Source: Streptomyces megasporus
GTDB lineage: Bacteria > Actinomycetota > Actinomycetes > Streptomycetales > Streptomycetaceae
Reading direction: 5' to 3'
Assembly (NCBI RefSeq): GCF_000718985.1
Contig: NZ_JODL01000009.1
Coordinates: 62,001-126,000, forward strand
Length of the DNA: 64,000 nucleotides
Translations under genes and position numbers: made by a program
The notes under the pieces: model-generated
The model's database searches: none
Told to the model about the DNA's origin: nothing
What the model saw: only the letters and a program-made list of their open reading frames with translations
Part shown: piece after piece, positions 45,855 to 56,458 of the stretch
How the letters are laid out: every line of letters starts with the position of its first letter
How positions within the stretch are numbered: position 1 is the first letter of the stretch

Positions 45855-46397
45855 ATGTCCATGGAAGACGTCGTGGTCGGTCCCTTGGATCTCGCCGCCC
45901 GGGTGGACGACGCGCTCGCCGTGCAGGCGCTCGCCTTCGGACTGACCGACGAGGAGATCAACGTGCGCCGCCACATCGTGCTGCGGCACCTGGCCTCCCC
46001 GGGGGCCCGCTCCCTGGGGGCCACCACACCGGACGGGCGGCTGGTCGGCTTCGTGTACGGCATGCCCAACGACCGCGCGCAGTGGTGGTCCACCGTCGTC
46101 GAACCGTACCTGCGGCGGGCCGGGCACGCCGACTGGCTCGACGACGTCTTCGTCATCACCGAACTGCACGTCCACCCCCGCCACCAGAAGCACGGCATCG
46201 GCCGGGAGCTGATCACCAGGATCACCGACGGCGCCGACGAGCCGCGCTCGATCCTCTCCGCGATCGACACCGAGAGCCCGGCCCGCGCCCTCTACCACTC
46301 CCTGGGCTACCGCGACCTGGCCCGCCACGTGCTGTTCCCGAGCGCGCCGAGCCCGTACGTGGTGATGGGCGCGCCGCTGCCGCTGCGGCGCGGGTAG
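45855..46397 (+). CDS. GNAT-family acetyltransferase
   Basis: 180-residue N-acetyltransferase. The acetyl-CoA-binding region is ITELHVHPRHQKHGIGRELITRI, followed by AIDTESPARALYHSLGYRDLARHVLFP. A Trp-rich segment (AQWWSTVVEPYLRRAGHADWLDD) sits where the acceptor pocket would be. ATG 45855 is used; ATG 45861 is nearly equivalent. It lies between the DUF4081 GNAT gene and proS on the same strand. Substrate unknown. Confidence 0.85.
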   Translation: MSMEDVVVGPLDLAARVDDALAVQALAFGLTDEEINVRRHIVLRHLASPGARSLGATTPDGRLVGFVYGMPNDRAQWWSTVVEPYLRRAGHADWLDDVFVITELHVHPRHQKHGIGRELITRITDGADEPRSILSAIDTESPARALYHSLGYRDLARHVLFPSAPSPYVVMGAPLPLRRG

Positions 46398-46448
46398 TCT
46401 CCTGCGGAAGATCGCACGTCCGCACGACCACCCGCAGGAGAGACCCCC

Positions 46449-48158
46449 ATGGCAGCCCGTGTCCAGCGCATGTCCCGTCTGATGCTGAAGACGCTGCGCG
46501 AGGACCCGGCCGACGCCGAGACCCTCAGCCACCGGCTCCTGGTCCGCGCCGGCTACGTCCGCCGCGCCGCCGCCGGCATCTGGACCTGGCTCCCGCTGGG
46601 CAAGCGGGTGCTGGAGAACGTCACCCGGATCGTCCGCGAGGAGATGGACGCCATCGGCGCCCAGGAGGTCCTCCTCCCGGCCCTGCTCCCTAAGGAGCCC
46701 TACGAGATCTCCGGACGCTGGGAGGAGTACGGGGACCTGCTGTTCCGGCTCAAGGACCGCAAGGGCGCCGACCACCTGCTCGGCCCCACCCACGAGGAGA
46801 TCTTCACCCAGGTCGTCAAGGACCAGTGCACGTCCTACAAGGACCTGCCGGTGATCCTCTACCAGATCCAGACCAAGTACCGGGACGAGGCCCGGCCCCG
46901 CTCGGGCATCCTGCGGGGGCGGGAGTTCCTGATGAAGGACTCCTACTCCTTCGACACCTCCGACGAGGAGCTGGCCGAGTCCTACCGGCTGCACCGCGAG
47001 GCGTACGTGCGGATCTTCACCCGGCTCGGCCTGGACCACCGGATCGTCTCGGCCGTCTCGGGCGCGATGGGCGGCTCGGCGTCGGAGGAGTTCCTCGCCC
47101 CGGCCGCCGCCGGCGAGGACACCTTCGCCGACTGCCCCTCCTGCGGCTACGCCGCCAACACCGAGGCCGTCACCTTCCCCCTGAAGTCGGCCGACCCCCT
47201 GGGCCACCCTCCGCTGGAGGAGCTGGACACCCCCGACACCCCCACCATCGAGACCCTCGCCGAGCACTTGGGCGTGCCCGCCTCCGCCACCCTGAAGAAC
47301 CTCCTGGTCAAGGTGGACGGGGAGATCACCGCCGTCGGCGTCCCCGGCGACCGCGAGGTGGACCTGGCCAAGCTCGCCGAGCACCTCGCCCCCGCCACGG
47401 TCGAACTGGTCACCGCCGAGGACTTCACCGGCCGTCCCGCCCTGGTGCGCGGCTACGTCGGCCCGCAGGGGCTGGCGGGCACCGCCTTCCGCTACCTCGC
47501 CGACCCGCGCGTGGCCCCGGGCACCTCCTGGATCACCGGTGCCAACAAGCCCGACACCCACGCCCGCAACGTGGTGTGCGGCCGGGACTTCGAGGTCGAC
47601 GAGTACCTGGACGTGGTCACCGTCGAGCCGGGCGACCCCTGCCCCTCCTGCGGCGCCGGGCTGCGGCTGGACCGGGCCATCGAGATCGGCCACATCTTCC
47701 AACTCGGCCGCAAGTACGCCGACGCCTTCGGGCTGGACGTGCTGGGGAAGGACGGCAAGCCCGTCCGCGTCACCATGGGCTCCTACGGCATCGGGGTCTC
47801 GCGCGCGGTGGCGGCGCTCGCCGAGCAGACGGCCGACGACAAGGGCCTGTGCTGGCCGCGCGAGATCGCCCCGGCGGACGTCCACGTCGTCGCGGCCGGC
47901 AAGGGCGCCCAGATCTCCTCGGCCCTGGAACTGGCGGACCGGCTGGGCGCGGCCGGGGTCCGTGTCCTGGTGGACGACCGCACGGGCGTGTCGCCCGGGG
48001 TGAAGTTCACCGACGCGGAGCTGATCGGCGTGCCGACGATCCTGGTGGTGGGCCGTGGCGCGGCGAAGGGGCTGGTGGAGCTGAAGGACCGGCGCACCGG
48101 CGAGCGCGAGGAGATCTCGGTGGCGGAGGCCGTGGAGCGGCTGACCCGCCGCGACTGA
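46449..48158 (+). CDS. proS: Prolyl-tRNA synthetase, bacterial type with editing domain
   Basis: 569-residue class II aminoacyl-tRNA synthetase charging tRNA-Pro. Motif 2/3 regions are visible: [42 protein letters not shown] and [21 protein letters not shown] YbaK-like editing insert that clears Ala-tRNA-Pro lies at about 225-400 ([18 protein letters not shown]...[10 protein letters not shown]). The C-terminal anticodon-binding domain starts near [14 protein letters not shown] 46449 has AGGAGAG upstream. Confidence 0.95.
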   Translation: MAARVQRMSRLMLKTLREDPADAETLSHRLLVRAGYVRRAAAGIWTWLPLGKRVLENVTRIVREEMDAIGAQEVLLPALLPKEPYEISGRWEEYGDLLFRLKDRKGADHLLGPTHEEIFTQVVKDQCTSYKDLPVILYQIQTKYRDEARPRSGILRGREFLMKDSYSFDTSDEELAESYRLHREAYVRIFTRLGLDHRIVSAVSGAMGGSASEEFLAPAAAGEDTFADCPSCGYAANTEAVTFPLKSADPLGHPPLEELDTPDTPTIETLAEHLGVPASATLKNLLVKVDGEITAVGVPGDREVDLAKLAEHLAPATVELVTAEDFTGRPALVRGYVGPQGLAGTAFRYLADPRVAPGTSWITGANKPDTHARNVVCGRDFEVDEYLDVVTVEPGDPCPSCGAGLRLDRAIEIGHIFQLGRKYADAFGLDVLGKDGKPVRVTMGSYGIGVSRAVAALAEQTADDKGLCWPREIAPADVHVVAAGKGAQISSALELADRLGAAGVRVLVDDRTGVSPGVKFTDAELIGVPTILVVGRGAAKGLVELKDRRTGEREEISVAEAVERLTRRD

Positions 48159-48181
48159 GCCCCGCCGCGGACCGAGCCCGT

Positions 48182-48210
48182 CGGGCCCGGCCGGACCGCG
48201 GCCGGGCCCG
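48182..48210. terminator. Hairpin between convergent proS and kinase-like genes
   Basis: 11-base-pair G/C stem (48182-48192 with 48200-48210) and 7-base loop between the proS stop and the converging stop, usable in both directions. Confidence 0.7.
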
Positions 48211-49113
48211 TCACAGCCAGCCGGCGAACTCCAGCAGCATCTCGCCGTCCACGCGGTCCCCGGCGGCGATGTGCCGGGCGCCCGACTCCACCGCCCGGTA
48301 CAGGCTCCAGCCGCGCAGCCGGTCGCGGTCCACCTCCAGGGAGTCCGCCAGTTTGCGCACCCTGCGCCGGGTGAGGGAGGCGGCGCCGGAGGTGGCCCCC
48401 AGGTCGTGCAGCCGGTCGCGGACCAGCCGGGCCAGGTCGTAGGCCCGCTCGCCCACCAGCGGCTCCGGGCCGACCACCAGCCAGTGGGCCCGCCCCGGAT
48501 CGGCGGAGAGCACCGTGCCCTGCCGGAACTCGCCGTGCAGCAGGAGTTCCTCGGGGGCGTCGGCGAGCAGCGCCGCGCGCAGCTCCAGCGCCTCGTCGGC
48601 CAGCGGCCGGGCCTCCTTCGGCACGTGTTCGCGGATGTGGTCCACGGCCCGGGCGGTGTGCTCGGCCACGGTCGTGAAGGGGTGGTCGGCACCGGAGAGC
48701 GTCGGGGGGACCCACAGCCGGCGCAGCGCCGAGACCGCCTCCAGGTTGGCCTTCGCCTCCGGCAGGGACCGCAGCGAGATCTCCGCGTGCAGCCGCTCCA
48801 GCAGCAGCGCGCCCGTCTCCGGCGCCGCGTCCAGCAGCCGCACCGCGCCGTGCCCGTTCCACCGGGCCAGGGCCGCCGCCTCCGTCTCGGCACCCGTCGC
48901 ACGCAGCTTCAGCGCCGCCGGGGCGCCGTCCGCCCGGCGCACCAGGGCGACCAGACTGCCGCGCCCACCGGGAACGACCACCCGTTCGACCGTCAGCTCC
49001 CAGCGCGCCAGCGACTCCCGCACCAGCTCCGGGAGTTCGGCCAACCAGGGGGAGTCCGCGCCCAGGGCGCGCACCAGTCGCTGCGGGGGTTCGACGCGTG
49101 GGGCGGGTGTCAT
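48211..49113 (-). CDS. Aminoglycoside/hydroxyurea phosphotransferase-like protein lacking catalytic residues
   Basis: 300-residue protein of the APH(6)/hydroxyurea-kinase fold. An N-lobe (SLVALVRRADGAPAALKLRATGAETEAAALARW) is followed by a C-lobe. Active-site positions are altered. HGD of the catalytic loop is HGE (Glu195), the metal-binding Asn is Thr200 (HGEFRQGTVL), and the DPKP metal site is GPEP (Gly215). The flanking LVGERAYDLARLVRD is kept. It is therefore probably a pseudokinase or binding protein rather than a resistance enzyme. The ATG is at 49113. It is followed on the same strand side by nothing but proS in convergence, with the DUF4439 pair upstream. Confidence 0.8.
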   Translation of the reverse strand: MTPAPRVEPPQRLVRALGADSPWLAELPELVRESLARWELTVERVVVPGGRGSLVALVRRADGAPAALKLRATGAETEAAALARWNGHGAVRLLDAAPETGALLLERLHAEISLRSLPEAKANLEAVSALRRLWVPPTLSGADHPFTTVAEHTARAVDHIREHVPKEARPLADEALELRAALLADAPEELLLHGEFRQGTVLSADPGRAHWLVVGPEPLVGERAYDLARLVRDRLHDLGATSGAASLTRRRVRKLADSLEVDRDRLRGWSLYRAVESGARHIAAGDRVDGEMLLEFAGWL

Positions 49114-49140
49114 ATGCCCTGGCCGTGCCTTTCCGTCGGT

Positions 49141-49659
49141 TCAGAAGGTCTCCGGGGACGCCGACGCGGCGCGTTCGGCGAGCCCAGGGAAGGGTACGCC
49201 CGTGCCGCGCCACCGCACCGCGCGGACCGCGGCCTCCCGCAGCGCGCCCGCCGCCTCGCGCCGCAGGTCGCCCTCGCTCGCCCGGACCAGGTCCGCGTAG
49301 ACGGCGGCCACCCGCTCCTCCAACTCGGCGGCGAGCCGTACCGCGGCGGCGGCGTCCGGAACGGCGAAGGGCAGGGTGTAGGCCGCGGCGGCGGCCCGTG
49401 GCTCGCCGCCCATCTTCCGCACCGCGTGCCGCAGGGCGTCACGGCGCGCGCGGTGGGCTTCGTGGGCCCGACGTGTCTCGGCACGCAGATCCTCGGCGAT
49501 CCGCCCCCCGACGACGCCGTAGCCGTAGACGGCGGCGTGCTCGGCGGCGAGCGCGGCCTGGACGGCGGCGAGCACGCCGTCGTCCGGGCCGTCGGAGCCG
49601 TCGGACCCGGTGGGGGAGGCCGGGACAAAGGGCGCGGTGGGGATCGTCGCTCGGGTCAT
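49141..49659 (-). CDS. DUF4439 ferritin-like helical protein
   Basis: 172-residue protein of mostly helices. LAAVQAALAAEHAAVYGYGVVGGRIAE, ETRRAHEAHRARRDALRHAVRKMGG and AVRLAAELEERVAAVYADLVRASEGDLRREAAGALREAAVRAVRW place Glu/His at ferritin-like di-metal positions. Metal binding is not proven. ATG 49659 overlaps the stop of the upstream lipoprotein gene as TGATG, so the two are co-translated. Confidence 0.8.
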   Translation of the reverse strand: MTRATIPTAPFVPASPTGSDGSDGPDDGVLAAVQAALAAEHAAVYGYGVVGGRIAEDLRAETRRAHEAHRARRDALRHAVRKMGGEPRAAAAAYTLPFAVPDAAAAVRLAAELEERVAAVYADLVRASEGDLRREAAGALREAAVRAVRWRGTGVPFPGLAERAASASPETF

Positions 49660-50168
49660 CACTCGCCGTTCGTGAGCAGGTACGCGTGGGCCGCCCCCGC
49701 CGCCGCGACGGACGCCAGCAGCCGGGCCAGCTCGGGCGGGGCGTCGAGGAGCGCCCGGGTGCGGGCGTCGGCCGTCGCCCGTTCGGCGTTCGCCAGCGCG
49801 GTCAGCGCACGTCCGGTGTCCGCGGGCACGGCCGTGCCCGCGGGGCCGGGATCGGCCGCGGTCCGCGGGGAGGCGGAGCCACGGGGCGCGGCGCCGCCGA
49901 ACGCCGTCACGTGCCGCGCCACGTTCGCGCGCAGCGGTTCCAGCCGCCCGGCGAGCGAGGGGTGCGCGTCGATGGTCCGGTCGTAGCGCTCCAGCAGGTC
50001 GACGCTGTCGCGGGCCGCCCGGCGCCGCAGCCGTTGCGCGTGGGAGGAGCGCTCGCGTTCGACGGCTTCCGAGGCGCCGTCGGAGCACCCGGCGAGGACC
50101 AGCGCGGCGGCGCCCGTCACCCCGGTGGCCAGCAGGCTCCTCCGGCGCGGACGCGAGTCGATCGGCAC
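49659..50168 (-). CDS. Exported lipoprotein linked to DUF4439 protein
   Basis: 169 residues. Signal VPIDSRPRRRSLLATGVTGAAALVLAGC has a twin-arginine-like basic head and lipobox LAGC. The mature part is helical (SSHAQRLRRRAARDSVDLLERYDRTIDAHPSLAGRLEPLRANVARHVTAF) and ends LLASVAAAGAAHAYLLTNGE, resembling a second ferritin-like unit. GTG 50168 has GGGAG upstream. It is coupled to the downstream DUF4439 gene and divergent from rimP. Function unknown. Confidence 0.75.
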   Translation of the reverse strand: MPIDSRPRRRSLLATGVTGAAALVLAGCSDGASEAVERERSSHAQRLRRRAARDSVDLLERYDRTIDAHPSLAGRLEPLRANVARHVTAFGGAAPRGSASPRTAADPGPAGTAVPADTGRALTALANAERATADARTRALLDAPPELARLLASVAAAGAAHAYLLTNGE

Positions 50169-50430
50169 GGGCGCTCCCTGGGGAGGTGTGGTTCGGTGGT
50201 GTGCGGGAAAGAAGGCGATCACCGCCTTGCGAGCGTACCCGTGTTCGCACGATCCCCCGAGGCGGGTCACCGCTGTGCCCCGCGCGTACCCCGTGTGGGG
50301 GACGGCCGCCCGGTGGAGCGCTCCGTGATCGTCTGGTCGGCGGGACCCGCCGCAGGCGATAGGCTTGACCCCCGTACCCCCAGGACAGGATGTTCCCCAC
50401 AACAGCACACGCGGCCGAGGAGTCACCCGG

Positions 50431-50982
50431 ATGAGCACCACCCAGAACGAGAGGCTGCGAGAACTGCTGGAGCCGCTCGTCGCCACCAGGGGCCTGGATC
50501 TGGAAGAGGTCACCGTGACCCCGGCAGGGAGAAGGCGGGTCCTGCGCGTGGTGGTGGATTCCGACGAGGGCGTGCAGCTCGACACCTGTGCCGAACTGAG
50601 CCGCGCGGCCTCGGAGATCCTCGACGAGACCGACGTGATGGGCGGCGCCCCCTACGTCCTGGAGGTGACCTCCCCCGGTACCGACCGTCCGCTGACCGAG
50701 CCGCGGCACTACCGCCGCGCCGTCGGCAGGCTGATCAGGGCCCGGCTGACCGAGGAGGCGGGCGGCGGCGAGGTGGTCGCCCGGATCCTCGACGCGGACG
50801 GCGACGGCGTGGAGGTGGAGGTGCCCGGCGTCAAGGGACGCAAGCCCACCACCCGCCGGATCGCCCTCGACGAGATCGCCAGGGCCCGGGTGGAGATCGA
50901 GTTCAACCGCAAGGCCGACGAGAAGGCCGGGAAGACACGTCAGGCTGCGGCCTCTGACGACGAGAGCCAGGAGGAGGCGTAG
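50431..50982 (+). CDS. rimP: Ribosome maturation factor RimP
   Basis: 183-residue 30S-assembly factor. The N-terminal alpha/beta domain has [57 protein letters not shown], and [14 protein letters not shown] is the family signature. A C-terminal SH3-like barrel has the acidic tail [11 protein letters not shown] 50431 has GAGGAG at 50417-50422. It is the first gene of the rimP-nusA-ylxR-infB group and sits 2 bases from nusA. Confidence 0.94.
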   Translation: MSTTQNERLRELLEPLVATRGLDLEEVTVTPAGRRRVLRVVVDSDEGVQLDTCAELSRAASEILDETDVMGGAPYVLEVTSPGTDRPLTEPRHYRRAVGRLIRARLTEEAGGGEVVARILDADGDGVEVEVPGVKGRKPTTRRIALDEIARARVEIEFNRKADEKAGKTRQAAASDDESQEEA

Positions 50983-50984
50983 CC

Positions 50985-51989
50985 GTGGACATCGACATGA
51001 GTGCCCTGCGGAACCTGGTGAGGGAGAAGGAGATCTCCTTCGACCTGCTGGTGGAGGCGATCGAGGCGGCTCTCCTGATCGCCTACCACCGCACCGAGGG
51101 CAGCAGCCGGCAGGCCCGGGTGGAGCTGGACCGCTCCACCGGACACGTGACGGTGTGGGCCAAAGAGGACCCGGCCGACCTGCCGGAGGGCGCCGAACCG
51201 CGTGAGTTCGACGACACCCCCTCCGGTTTCGGCCGGATCGCCGCGACCACCGCCAAGCAGGTCATCCTGCAGCGCCTGCGGGACGCCGAGGAGGAGGTCA
51301 CCTTCGGCGAGTACGCCGGTCGCGAGGGCGACATCGTCACCGGGGTCGTCCAGCAGGGGAAGGACCCGCGCAGCGTCCTCGTCGACATCGGCAAGCTGGA
51401 GGCGATCCTGCCCCCGCAGGAGCAGGTGCCGGGCGAGGAGTACTCCCACGGCACCCGGCTGCGCAGCTATGTCGTCCGGGTCGCCAAGGGGGTCCGCGGC
51501 CCGTCGGTCACGCTCTCGCGCACCCACCCCAACCTGGTGAAGAAGCTCTTCGCCCTGGAGGTGCCGGAGATCGCCGACGGCTCGGTGGAGATCGCCGCCA
51601 TCGCCCGCGAGGCCGGACACCGCACCAAGATCGCGGTGCGGTCCACCCGTCCGGGGCTGAACGCCAAGGGCGCGTGCATCGGACCCATGGGCGGTCGGGT
51701 GCGCAACGTCATGGCCGAGCTGAACGGCGAGAAGATCGACATCGTGGACTGGTCGGACGACCCGGCCGAGATGGTGGCCAACGCCCTCTCCCCCGCCCGG
51801 GTGAGCAAGGTCGACGTCGTCGACGCCGCCGCCCGCTCGGCCCGGGTGACCGTGCCGGATTACCAGCTCTCCCTCGCCATCGGCAAGGAGGGGCAGAACG
51901 CCCGGCTCGCCGCCCGACTCACCGGTTGGCGGATCGACATCCGCCCCGACACCGAGCAGAGCGGAGAGCGGGACGCGGCGCGGAGCTGA
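50985..51989 (+). CDS. nusA: Transcription termination/antitermination factor NusA
   Basis: 334 residues, the short actinobacterial form without the E. coli C-terminal repeats. An N-terminal RNA-polymerase-binding domain is followed by S1 ([30 protein letters not shown]), KH1 ([44 protein letters not shown]) and KH2 ([27 protein letters not shown]). GTG 50985 directly follows rimP. Binds nascent RNA to modulate pausing and termination. Confidence 0.95.
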   Translation: MDIDMSALRNLVREKEISFDLLVEAIEAALLIAYHRTEGSSRQARVELDRSTGHVTVWAKEDPADLPEGAEPREFDDTPSGFGRIAATTAKQVILQRLRDAEEEVTFGEYAGREGDIVTGVVQQGKDPRSVLVDIGKLEAILPPQEQVPGEEYSHGTRLRSYVVRVAKGVRGPSVTLSRTHPNLVKKLFALEVPEIADGSVEIAAIAREAGHRTKIAVRSTRPGLNAKGACIGPMGGRVRNVMAELNGEKIDIVDWSDDPAEMVANALSPARVSKVDVVDAAARSARVTVPDYQLSLAIGKEGQNARLAARLTGWRIDIRPDTEQSGERDAARS

Positions 51990-52050
51990 CCGTCGATCAC
52001 CGTCCGTACCCCACCAACGGCGCAATCGGCGTCAGGAGGTAGACTGAACA

Positions 52051-52329
52051 GTGTCTGGCCGGACACGTGCCCGCGCACGCCCTGAACGCACCTGCGTGGG
52101 CTGCCGGGAGCGGTCGGACAAGGGCGATTTGCTGCGTGTGGTGTTGGTCGAGGACAGATGCGTTCCCGACCGTCGCGGTACGCTGCCCGGCCGGGGCGCA
52201 TATCTGCACCCCACACCGACCTGTGTCGACCTGGCGGTCCGCCGCCGGGCGTTCCAACGGGCCTTCCGGGCCCCCGGGACGCTCGATACCGCGGAGCTGC
52301 GACAGGCAGTGCCGCGGGAAACACCGTAA
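52051..52329 (+). CDS. ylxR: YlxR family RNA-binding protein (DUF448)
   Basis: 92-residue small basic protein. Family motifs are RTCVGCRERSDKGDLLRVV and GRGAYLHPTPTCVDLAVRRRAFQRAFR, with two cysteine-containing loops. It is normally encoded between nusA and infB and implicated in RNA binding or regulation. GTG 52051 has AGGAGG at 52034-52039. It is a little longer at the N-terminus than the Bacillus form because of a basic RTRARARPE head. Confidence 0.9.
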   Translation: MSGRTRARARPERTCVGCRERSDKGDLLRVVLVEDRCVPDRRGTLPGRGAYLHPTPTCVDLAVRRRAFQRAFRAPGTLDTAELRQAVPRETP

Positions 52330-52492
52330 GACAGCAAGCACGAACGGCCCGCACGGCACCCCGTGCGGGAGAGGTACCTCGCGAGTTGGAAGTAGGTCGA
52401 GATTGCGATGAGCACTCGATGAGTACGCGATGAGTACGCCCATGCAGTAGCGAAGGTCCGGCGGACGATCCCCCCGGACCGTAAGGAGCGAA

Positions 52493-55477
52493 GTGGCTAA
52501 GGTCCGGGTATACGAGCTCGCCAAGGAGCTTGGAGTCGAAAGCAAGGTCGTCATGGCCAAGCTCCAAGAACTCGGTGAATTCGTCCGTTCGGCGTCCTCG
52601 ACCATCGAGGCGCCGGTCGTACGCAAACTGACCGATGCGTTGAACGCGGGCAACGGCGCCGCGGGCGCCAAGAAGTCCGCTGCCAAGCCTGCCGCGCCGC
52701 GCAAGGCGGCGCCCCCCAAGCCCGGCGCCCCGAAGCCGGGCGCCGCAGCACCCAAGCCGGGTGCCCCGAAGCCGGGTGCCCCCAAGCCCGGCGCGGCCAA
52801 GAGCGCGCCCTCGAAGAACGTCCCGGCCCCCGGGCCGAGGAACGTCCCCACTCCCGGGCAGCGGCCGACCCCGGCCAAGCCGGGTCCCGCGCAGCCCGCG
52901 GCCCCGGCGAAGCCCGAGTTCACCGCGCCGCCGTCCGCCCCGGGCGGCTCCCCGCGCCCGGGTGCCCCGAAGCCGGGCACCCGTCCGGCACCGACCGGCC
53001 AGGGCGGACGCGGCCAGTCCGCGCCCCGTCCGGGTGCCCCCAAGCCGGGCGCCCGTCCGGCCGGACCGCGTCCGGGCAACAACCCCTTCACCTCCGGCGG
53101 CTCCACCGGCATGGCGCGCCCGCAGGCGCCCCGGCCGGGCGGTGCCCCGCGTCCGGGCGGCCCGCGTCCCGGCGGCGGCGCCGCCGGTCAGGCCGGTCCG
53201 CGTCCGCAGGCGCCCGGCGGCGCCCGTCCCAGCCCCGGCAACATGCCGCGTCCGCAGGGCGGCGCGGCGGGCCCGCGTCCGGGCGGTCCCCGTCCGAACC
53301 CGGGCATGATGCCGCAGCGTCCCGCCGCGGGCCCGCGTCCGGGTCCCGGTGGCCGCGGTCCCGGCGGCGGAGGCCGTCCGGGCGGCGCCGGTCGTCCCGG
53401 CGGCTTCGGAGGCCGTCCGGGCGGCGCCGGTCGTCCCGGCGGCGGTGGCGGCGGTGGCTTCGCCGGTCGTCCCGGTGGCGGCGGTGGCGGTGGCTTCGCC
53501 GGTCGTCCCGGTTTCGGCGGTCGCCCCGGCGGCCCCGGCGGCCGTGGCGGCACCCAGGGCGCTTTCGGCCGTCCCGGCGGTCCGGCGCGCCGTGGCCGCA
53601 AGTCGAAGCGGCAGAGGCGCCAGGAGTACGAGGCCATGCAGGCCCCGTCCATCGGCGGCGTGATGCTGCCGCGCGGCAAGGGCGAGACCGTCCGGCTGTC
53701 GCGCGGTGCGTCGCTCACCGACTTCGCGGAGAAGATCAACGCCAACCCGGCGTCGCTGGTCCAGGTGATGTTCAACCTGGGCGAGATGGTCACCGCGACC
53801 CAGTCGGTCTCCGACGAGACGCTTCAGCTCCTCGGCGAGGAGATGAACTACGTCGTCCAGATCGTCAGCCCGGAGGAGGAGGACCGCGAGCTGCTCGAGT
53901 CCTTCGACATCGAGTTCGGCGAGAACGAGGGCGGCGACGAGGCCCTGGTGCCGCGTCCGCCGGTGGTGACCGTCATGGGTCACGTCGACCACGGAAAGAC
54001 GCGCCTGCTGGACGCGATCCGCAAGACCAACGTCGGTGAGGGCGAGGCCGGCGGCATCACCCAGCACATCGGCGCCTACCAGGTCACCACCGAGGTCAAC
54101 GGCGAGGACCGCAAGATCACCTTCATCGACACCCCGGGTCACGAGGCGTTCACCGCCATGCGTGCCCGCGGTGCGAAGTCGACCGACATCGCGATCCTGG
54201 TGGTGGCGGCCAACGACGGTGTGATGCCCCAGACGGTCGAGGCCCTGAACCACGCCAAGGCGGCCGACGTGCCGATCGTGGTCGCGGTCAACAAGGTCGA
54301 CATCGAGGGCGCGGACCCGACCAAGGTGCGCGGCCAGCTCACCGAGTACGGCCTGGTGGCGGAGGAGTACGGCGGCGACACCATGTTCGTCGACATCTCC
54401 GCCAAGCAGGGGCTGCACATCGACGAGCTGCTGGAGGCCGTGGTCCTCACCGCGGACGCGGCCCTGGACCTGCGGGCCAACCCCGCCCAGGACGCCCAGG
54501 GCATCGCGATCGAGGCCCACCTCGACCGCGGTCGCGGCGCCGTGGCCACCGTGCTCGTCCAGCGCGGCACGCTGCGCGTCGGCGACACGATGGTCGTCGG
54601 CGACGCGTACGGCCGAGTCCGGGCGATGCTCGACGACCGCGGCGAGAACCTCCAGGTGGCGGGTCCGTCGACCCCCGTCCAGGTGCTGGGTCTGACCAGC
54701 GTCCCGGGCGCCGGCGACAGCTTCCTGGTGGTCGACGAGGACCGCACGGCCCGTCAGATCGCCGAGAAGCGCGCCGCCCGCGAGCGGAACGCCGCGTTCG
54801 CCAAGCGCACCCGCCGGGTGTCCCTCGAGGACCTGGACAAGGTGCTCAAGGCGGGCGAGGTGCGTCAGCTCAACCTCATCATCAAGGGCGACGCGTCCGG
54901 TTCCGTCGAGGCCCTGGAGTCCTCGCTGCTCCAGCTCGACGTCGGCGAGGACGTCGACCTGCGCATCCTGCACCGCGGGGTCGGTGCGGTCACCGAGACC
55001 GACATCGACCTGGCCACCGGCTCCGACGCCATCGTCATCGGCTTCAACGTGCGCGCCGAGGGGCGTGCCACGCAGAAGGCCGAGCGCGAGGGCGTGGACG
55101 TCCGCTACTACTCGGTCATCTACCAGGCGATCGAGGAGATCGAGGCGGCCCTCAAGGGCATGCTCAAGCCGGAGTACGAGGAGGTCGAGCTGGGCACCGC
55201 GGAGATCCGCGAGATCTTCCGCTCGTCCAAGCTCGGCAACATCGCGGGTGTCATCATCCGCTCCGGCGAGGTCAAGCGGAACAGCAAGGCGCGCGTCATC
55301 CGCGACGGCAAGGTCATCGCGGAGAACCTCACCATCGAGGGCCTGCGTCGCTTCAAGGACGACGTCACCGAGATCCGCGAGGGCTTCGAGGGTGGTATCA
55401 ACCTCGGAAACTTCAACGACATCAAGGTCGACGACGTCATCGCGACGTACGAGATGCGGGAGAAGCCCCGCGTCTGA
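52493..55477 (+). CDS. infB: Translation initiation factor IF-2
   Basis: 994-residue GTPase that places initiator tRNA on the ribosome. The N-terminal helix ([28 protein letters not shown]) is IF2_N. Residues ~50-370 are an extreme Pro/Gly/Ala/Arg low-complexity region with repeats such as [10 protein letters not shown] and [12 protein letters not shown]. The G domain starts with GHVDHGKT (496-503), followed by DTPGHEAF and NKVD. C-terminal domains include the conserved GxxxGxxV-type segments. GTG 52493 has AAGGAG upstream. The long disordered region is typical of actinobacterial IF-2. Confidence 0.96.
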   Translation: MAKVRVYELAKELGVESKVVMAKLQELGEFVRSASSTIEAPVVRKLTDALNAGNGAAGAKKSAAKPAAPRKAAPPKPGAPKPGAAAPKPGAPKPGAPKPGAAKSAPSKNVPAPGPRNVPTPGQRPTPAKPGPAQPAAPAKPEFTAPPSAPGGSPRPGAPKPGTRPAPTGQGGRGQSAPRPGAPKPGARPAGPRPGNNPFTSGGSTGMARPQAPRPGGAPRPGGPRPGGGAAGQAGPRPQAPGGARPSPGNMPRPQGGAAGPRPGGPRPNPGMMPQRPAAGPRPGPGGRGPGGGGRPGGAGRPGGFGGRPGGAGRPGGGGGGGFAGRPGGGGGGGFAGRPGFGGRPGGPGGRGGTQGAFGRPGGPARRGRKSKRQRRQEYEAMQAPSIGGVMLPRGKGETVRLSRGASLTDFAEKINANPASLVQVMFNLGEMVTATQSVSDETLQLLGEEMNYVVQIVSPEEEDRELLESFDIEFGENEGGDEALVPRPPVVTVMGHVDHGKTRLLDAIRKTNVGEGEAGGITQHIGAYQVTTEVNGEDRKITFIDTPGHEAFTAMRARGAKSTDIAILVVAANDGVMPQTVEALNHAKAADVPIVVAVNKVDIEGADPTKVRGQLTEYGLVAEEYGGDTMFVDISAKQGLHIDELLEAVVLTADAALDLRANPAQDAQGIAIEAHLDRGRGAVATVLVQRGTLRVGDTMVVGDAYGRVRAMLDDRGENLQVAGPSTPVQVLGLTSVPGAGDSFLVVDEDRTARQIAEKRAARERNAAFAKRTRRVSLEDLDKVLKAGEVRQLNLIIKGDASGSVEALESSLLQLDVGEDVDLRILHRGVGAVTETDIDLATGSDAIVIGFNVRAEGRATQKAEREGVDVRYYSVIYQAIEEIEAALKGMLKPEYEEVELGTAEIREIFRSSKLGNIAGVIIRSGEVKRNSKARVIRDGKVIAENLTIEGLRRFKDDVTEIREGFEGGINLGNFNDIKVDDVIATYEMREKPRV

Positions 55478-55501
55478 CACCCACCGGTGGGCCCACCGGT
55501 G

Positions 55502-55544
55502 ACGGCCACGGAGCCTCCCGCCCCGGCGGGAGGCTCCCGGCCGT
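55502..55544 (+). terminator. Terminator after infB
   Basis: Perfect 13-base-pair stem (55510-55522 with 55525-55537), extended outside by ACGGCC/GGCCGT arms, followed by TTATT. A 20-base palindrome of alternating CACCGGTG units precedes it near 55491. Confidence 0.8.
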
Positions 55545-55653
55545 TATTCACGCGCTCGACGAGGACCGATGCGTGTACGGTTCTCGTGTCCCGCCGGGTG
55601 TCGGCGGGACTCCACCTCCCGAGGCCTCACGGGTCGGCCAAGACCCGCATCGC

Positions 55654-55947
55654 ATGTACGTAGGCACACTCTCCTTCGACCTGCTGCTCGGCGACGTACG
55701 GTCGTTGAAGGAGAAGCGGTCGATCATCCGCCCGATCATCGCGGAGCTGCAGCGCAAGTACGCGGTGAGCGTCGCGGAGGTCGGGGAACAGAACATCCAT
55801 CGCAGGGCCCTGATCGGCCTGGCGACGGTCTCCGGGGACGCCGGGCACGTCACGGACGTGCTCGACCGGTGCGAGCGGCTGGTGGCCGCGCGACCGGAGG
55901 TGGAACTGCTCTCCGTGCGGCGGCGGTTCCACGGTGAGGACGACTGA
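55654..55947 (+). CDS. DUF503 family protein (YlxP-like)
   Basis: 97-residue small protein starting [44 protein letters not shown], the whole DUF503 signature. The remainder ([25 protein letters not shown]) is normal length. Family members lie between infB and rbfA and are thought to act in ribosome-related processes, but the biochemical role is undefined. ATG 55654 begins the conserved domain. Confidence 0.9.
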   Translation: MYVGTLSFDLLLGDVRSLKEKRSIIRPIIAELQRKYAVSVAEVGEQNIHRRALIGLATVSGDAGHVTDVLDRCERLVAARPEVELLSVRRRFHGEDD

Positions 55948-55990
55948 GCGCACCCGAACGAACGCATCCGAAACAGAAAGAAGCAGACAC

Positions 55991-56455
55991 ATGACCGACA
56001 CCGCGCGGGCACGCAAACTCGCTGACCGCATCCGGGTCGTGGTCGCGGAGACCCTCCAGCGGCGGATCAAGGACCCGCGGCTCGGCTATGTGACGATCAC
56101 CGACACCCGGGTCACCGGAGACCTGCGGGAGGCGACCGTCTTCTACACGGTCTACGGCGACGAGGAGGAGCGGGCCTCCTCCGCCGCGGCGCTGGAGAGC
56201 GCCAAGGGAGTCCTGCGCTCGGAGGTCGGGCGGCAGACCGGCGTGCGCTTCACGCCGTCGCTGACGTTCGTTCCGGACGCGCTCCCGGAGAACGCCCGGA
56301 CCATCGATGACCTGCTGGCGAAGGCCAGGGCGTCGGACGCCCAGGTGCGCCAGGCGTCCTCGGGCGCCGCCTACGCGGGCGACGCGGACCCGTACCGCAA
56401 GCCCGTCCAGGAGGACGAGGAGTCGGAAGGCGACACGGACGGCGAGGACGCCTGA
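55991..56455 (+). CDS. rbfA: Ribosome-binding factor A
   Basis: 154-residue cold-shock and 30S-maturation factor with a KH-like fold. [53 protein letters not shown] and [29 protein letters not shown] cover the domain. A disordered acidic tail ([13 protein letters not shown]) is typical of actinobacteria. The ATG is at 55991; truB starts 4 bases after the stop. Confidence 0.94.
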   Translation: MTDTARARKLADRIRVVVAETLQRRIKDPRLGYVTITDTRVTGDLREATVFYTVYGDEEERASSAAALESAKGVLRSEVGRQTGVRFTPSLTFVPDALPENARTIDDLLAKARASDAQVRQASSGAAYAGDADPYRKPVQEDEESEGDTDGEDA

Positions 56456-56458
56456 CCC

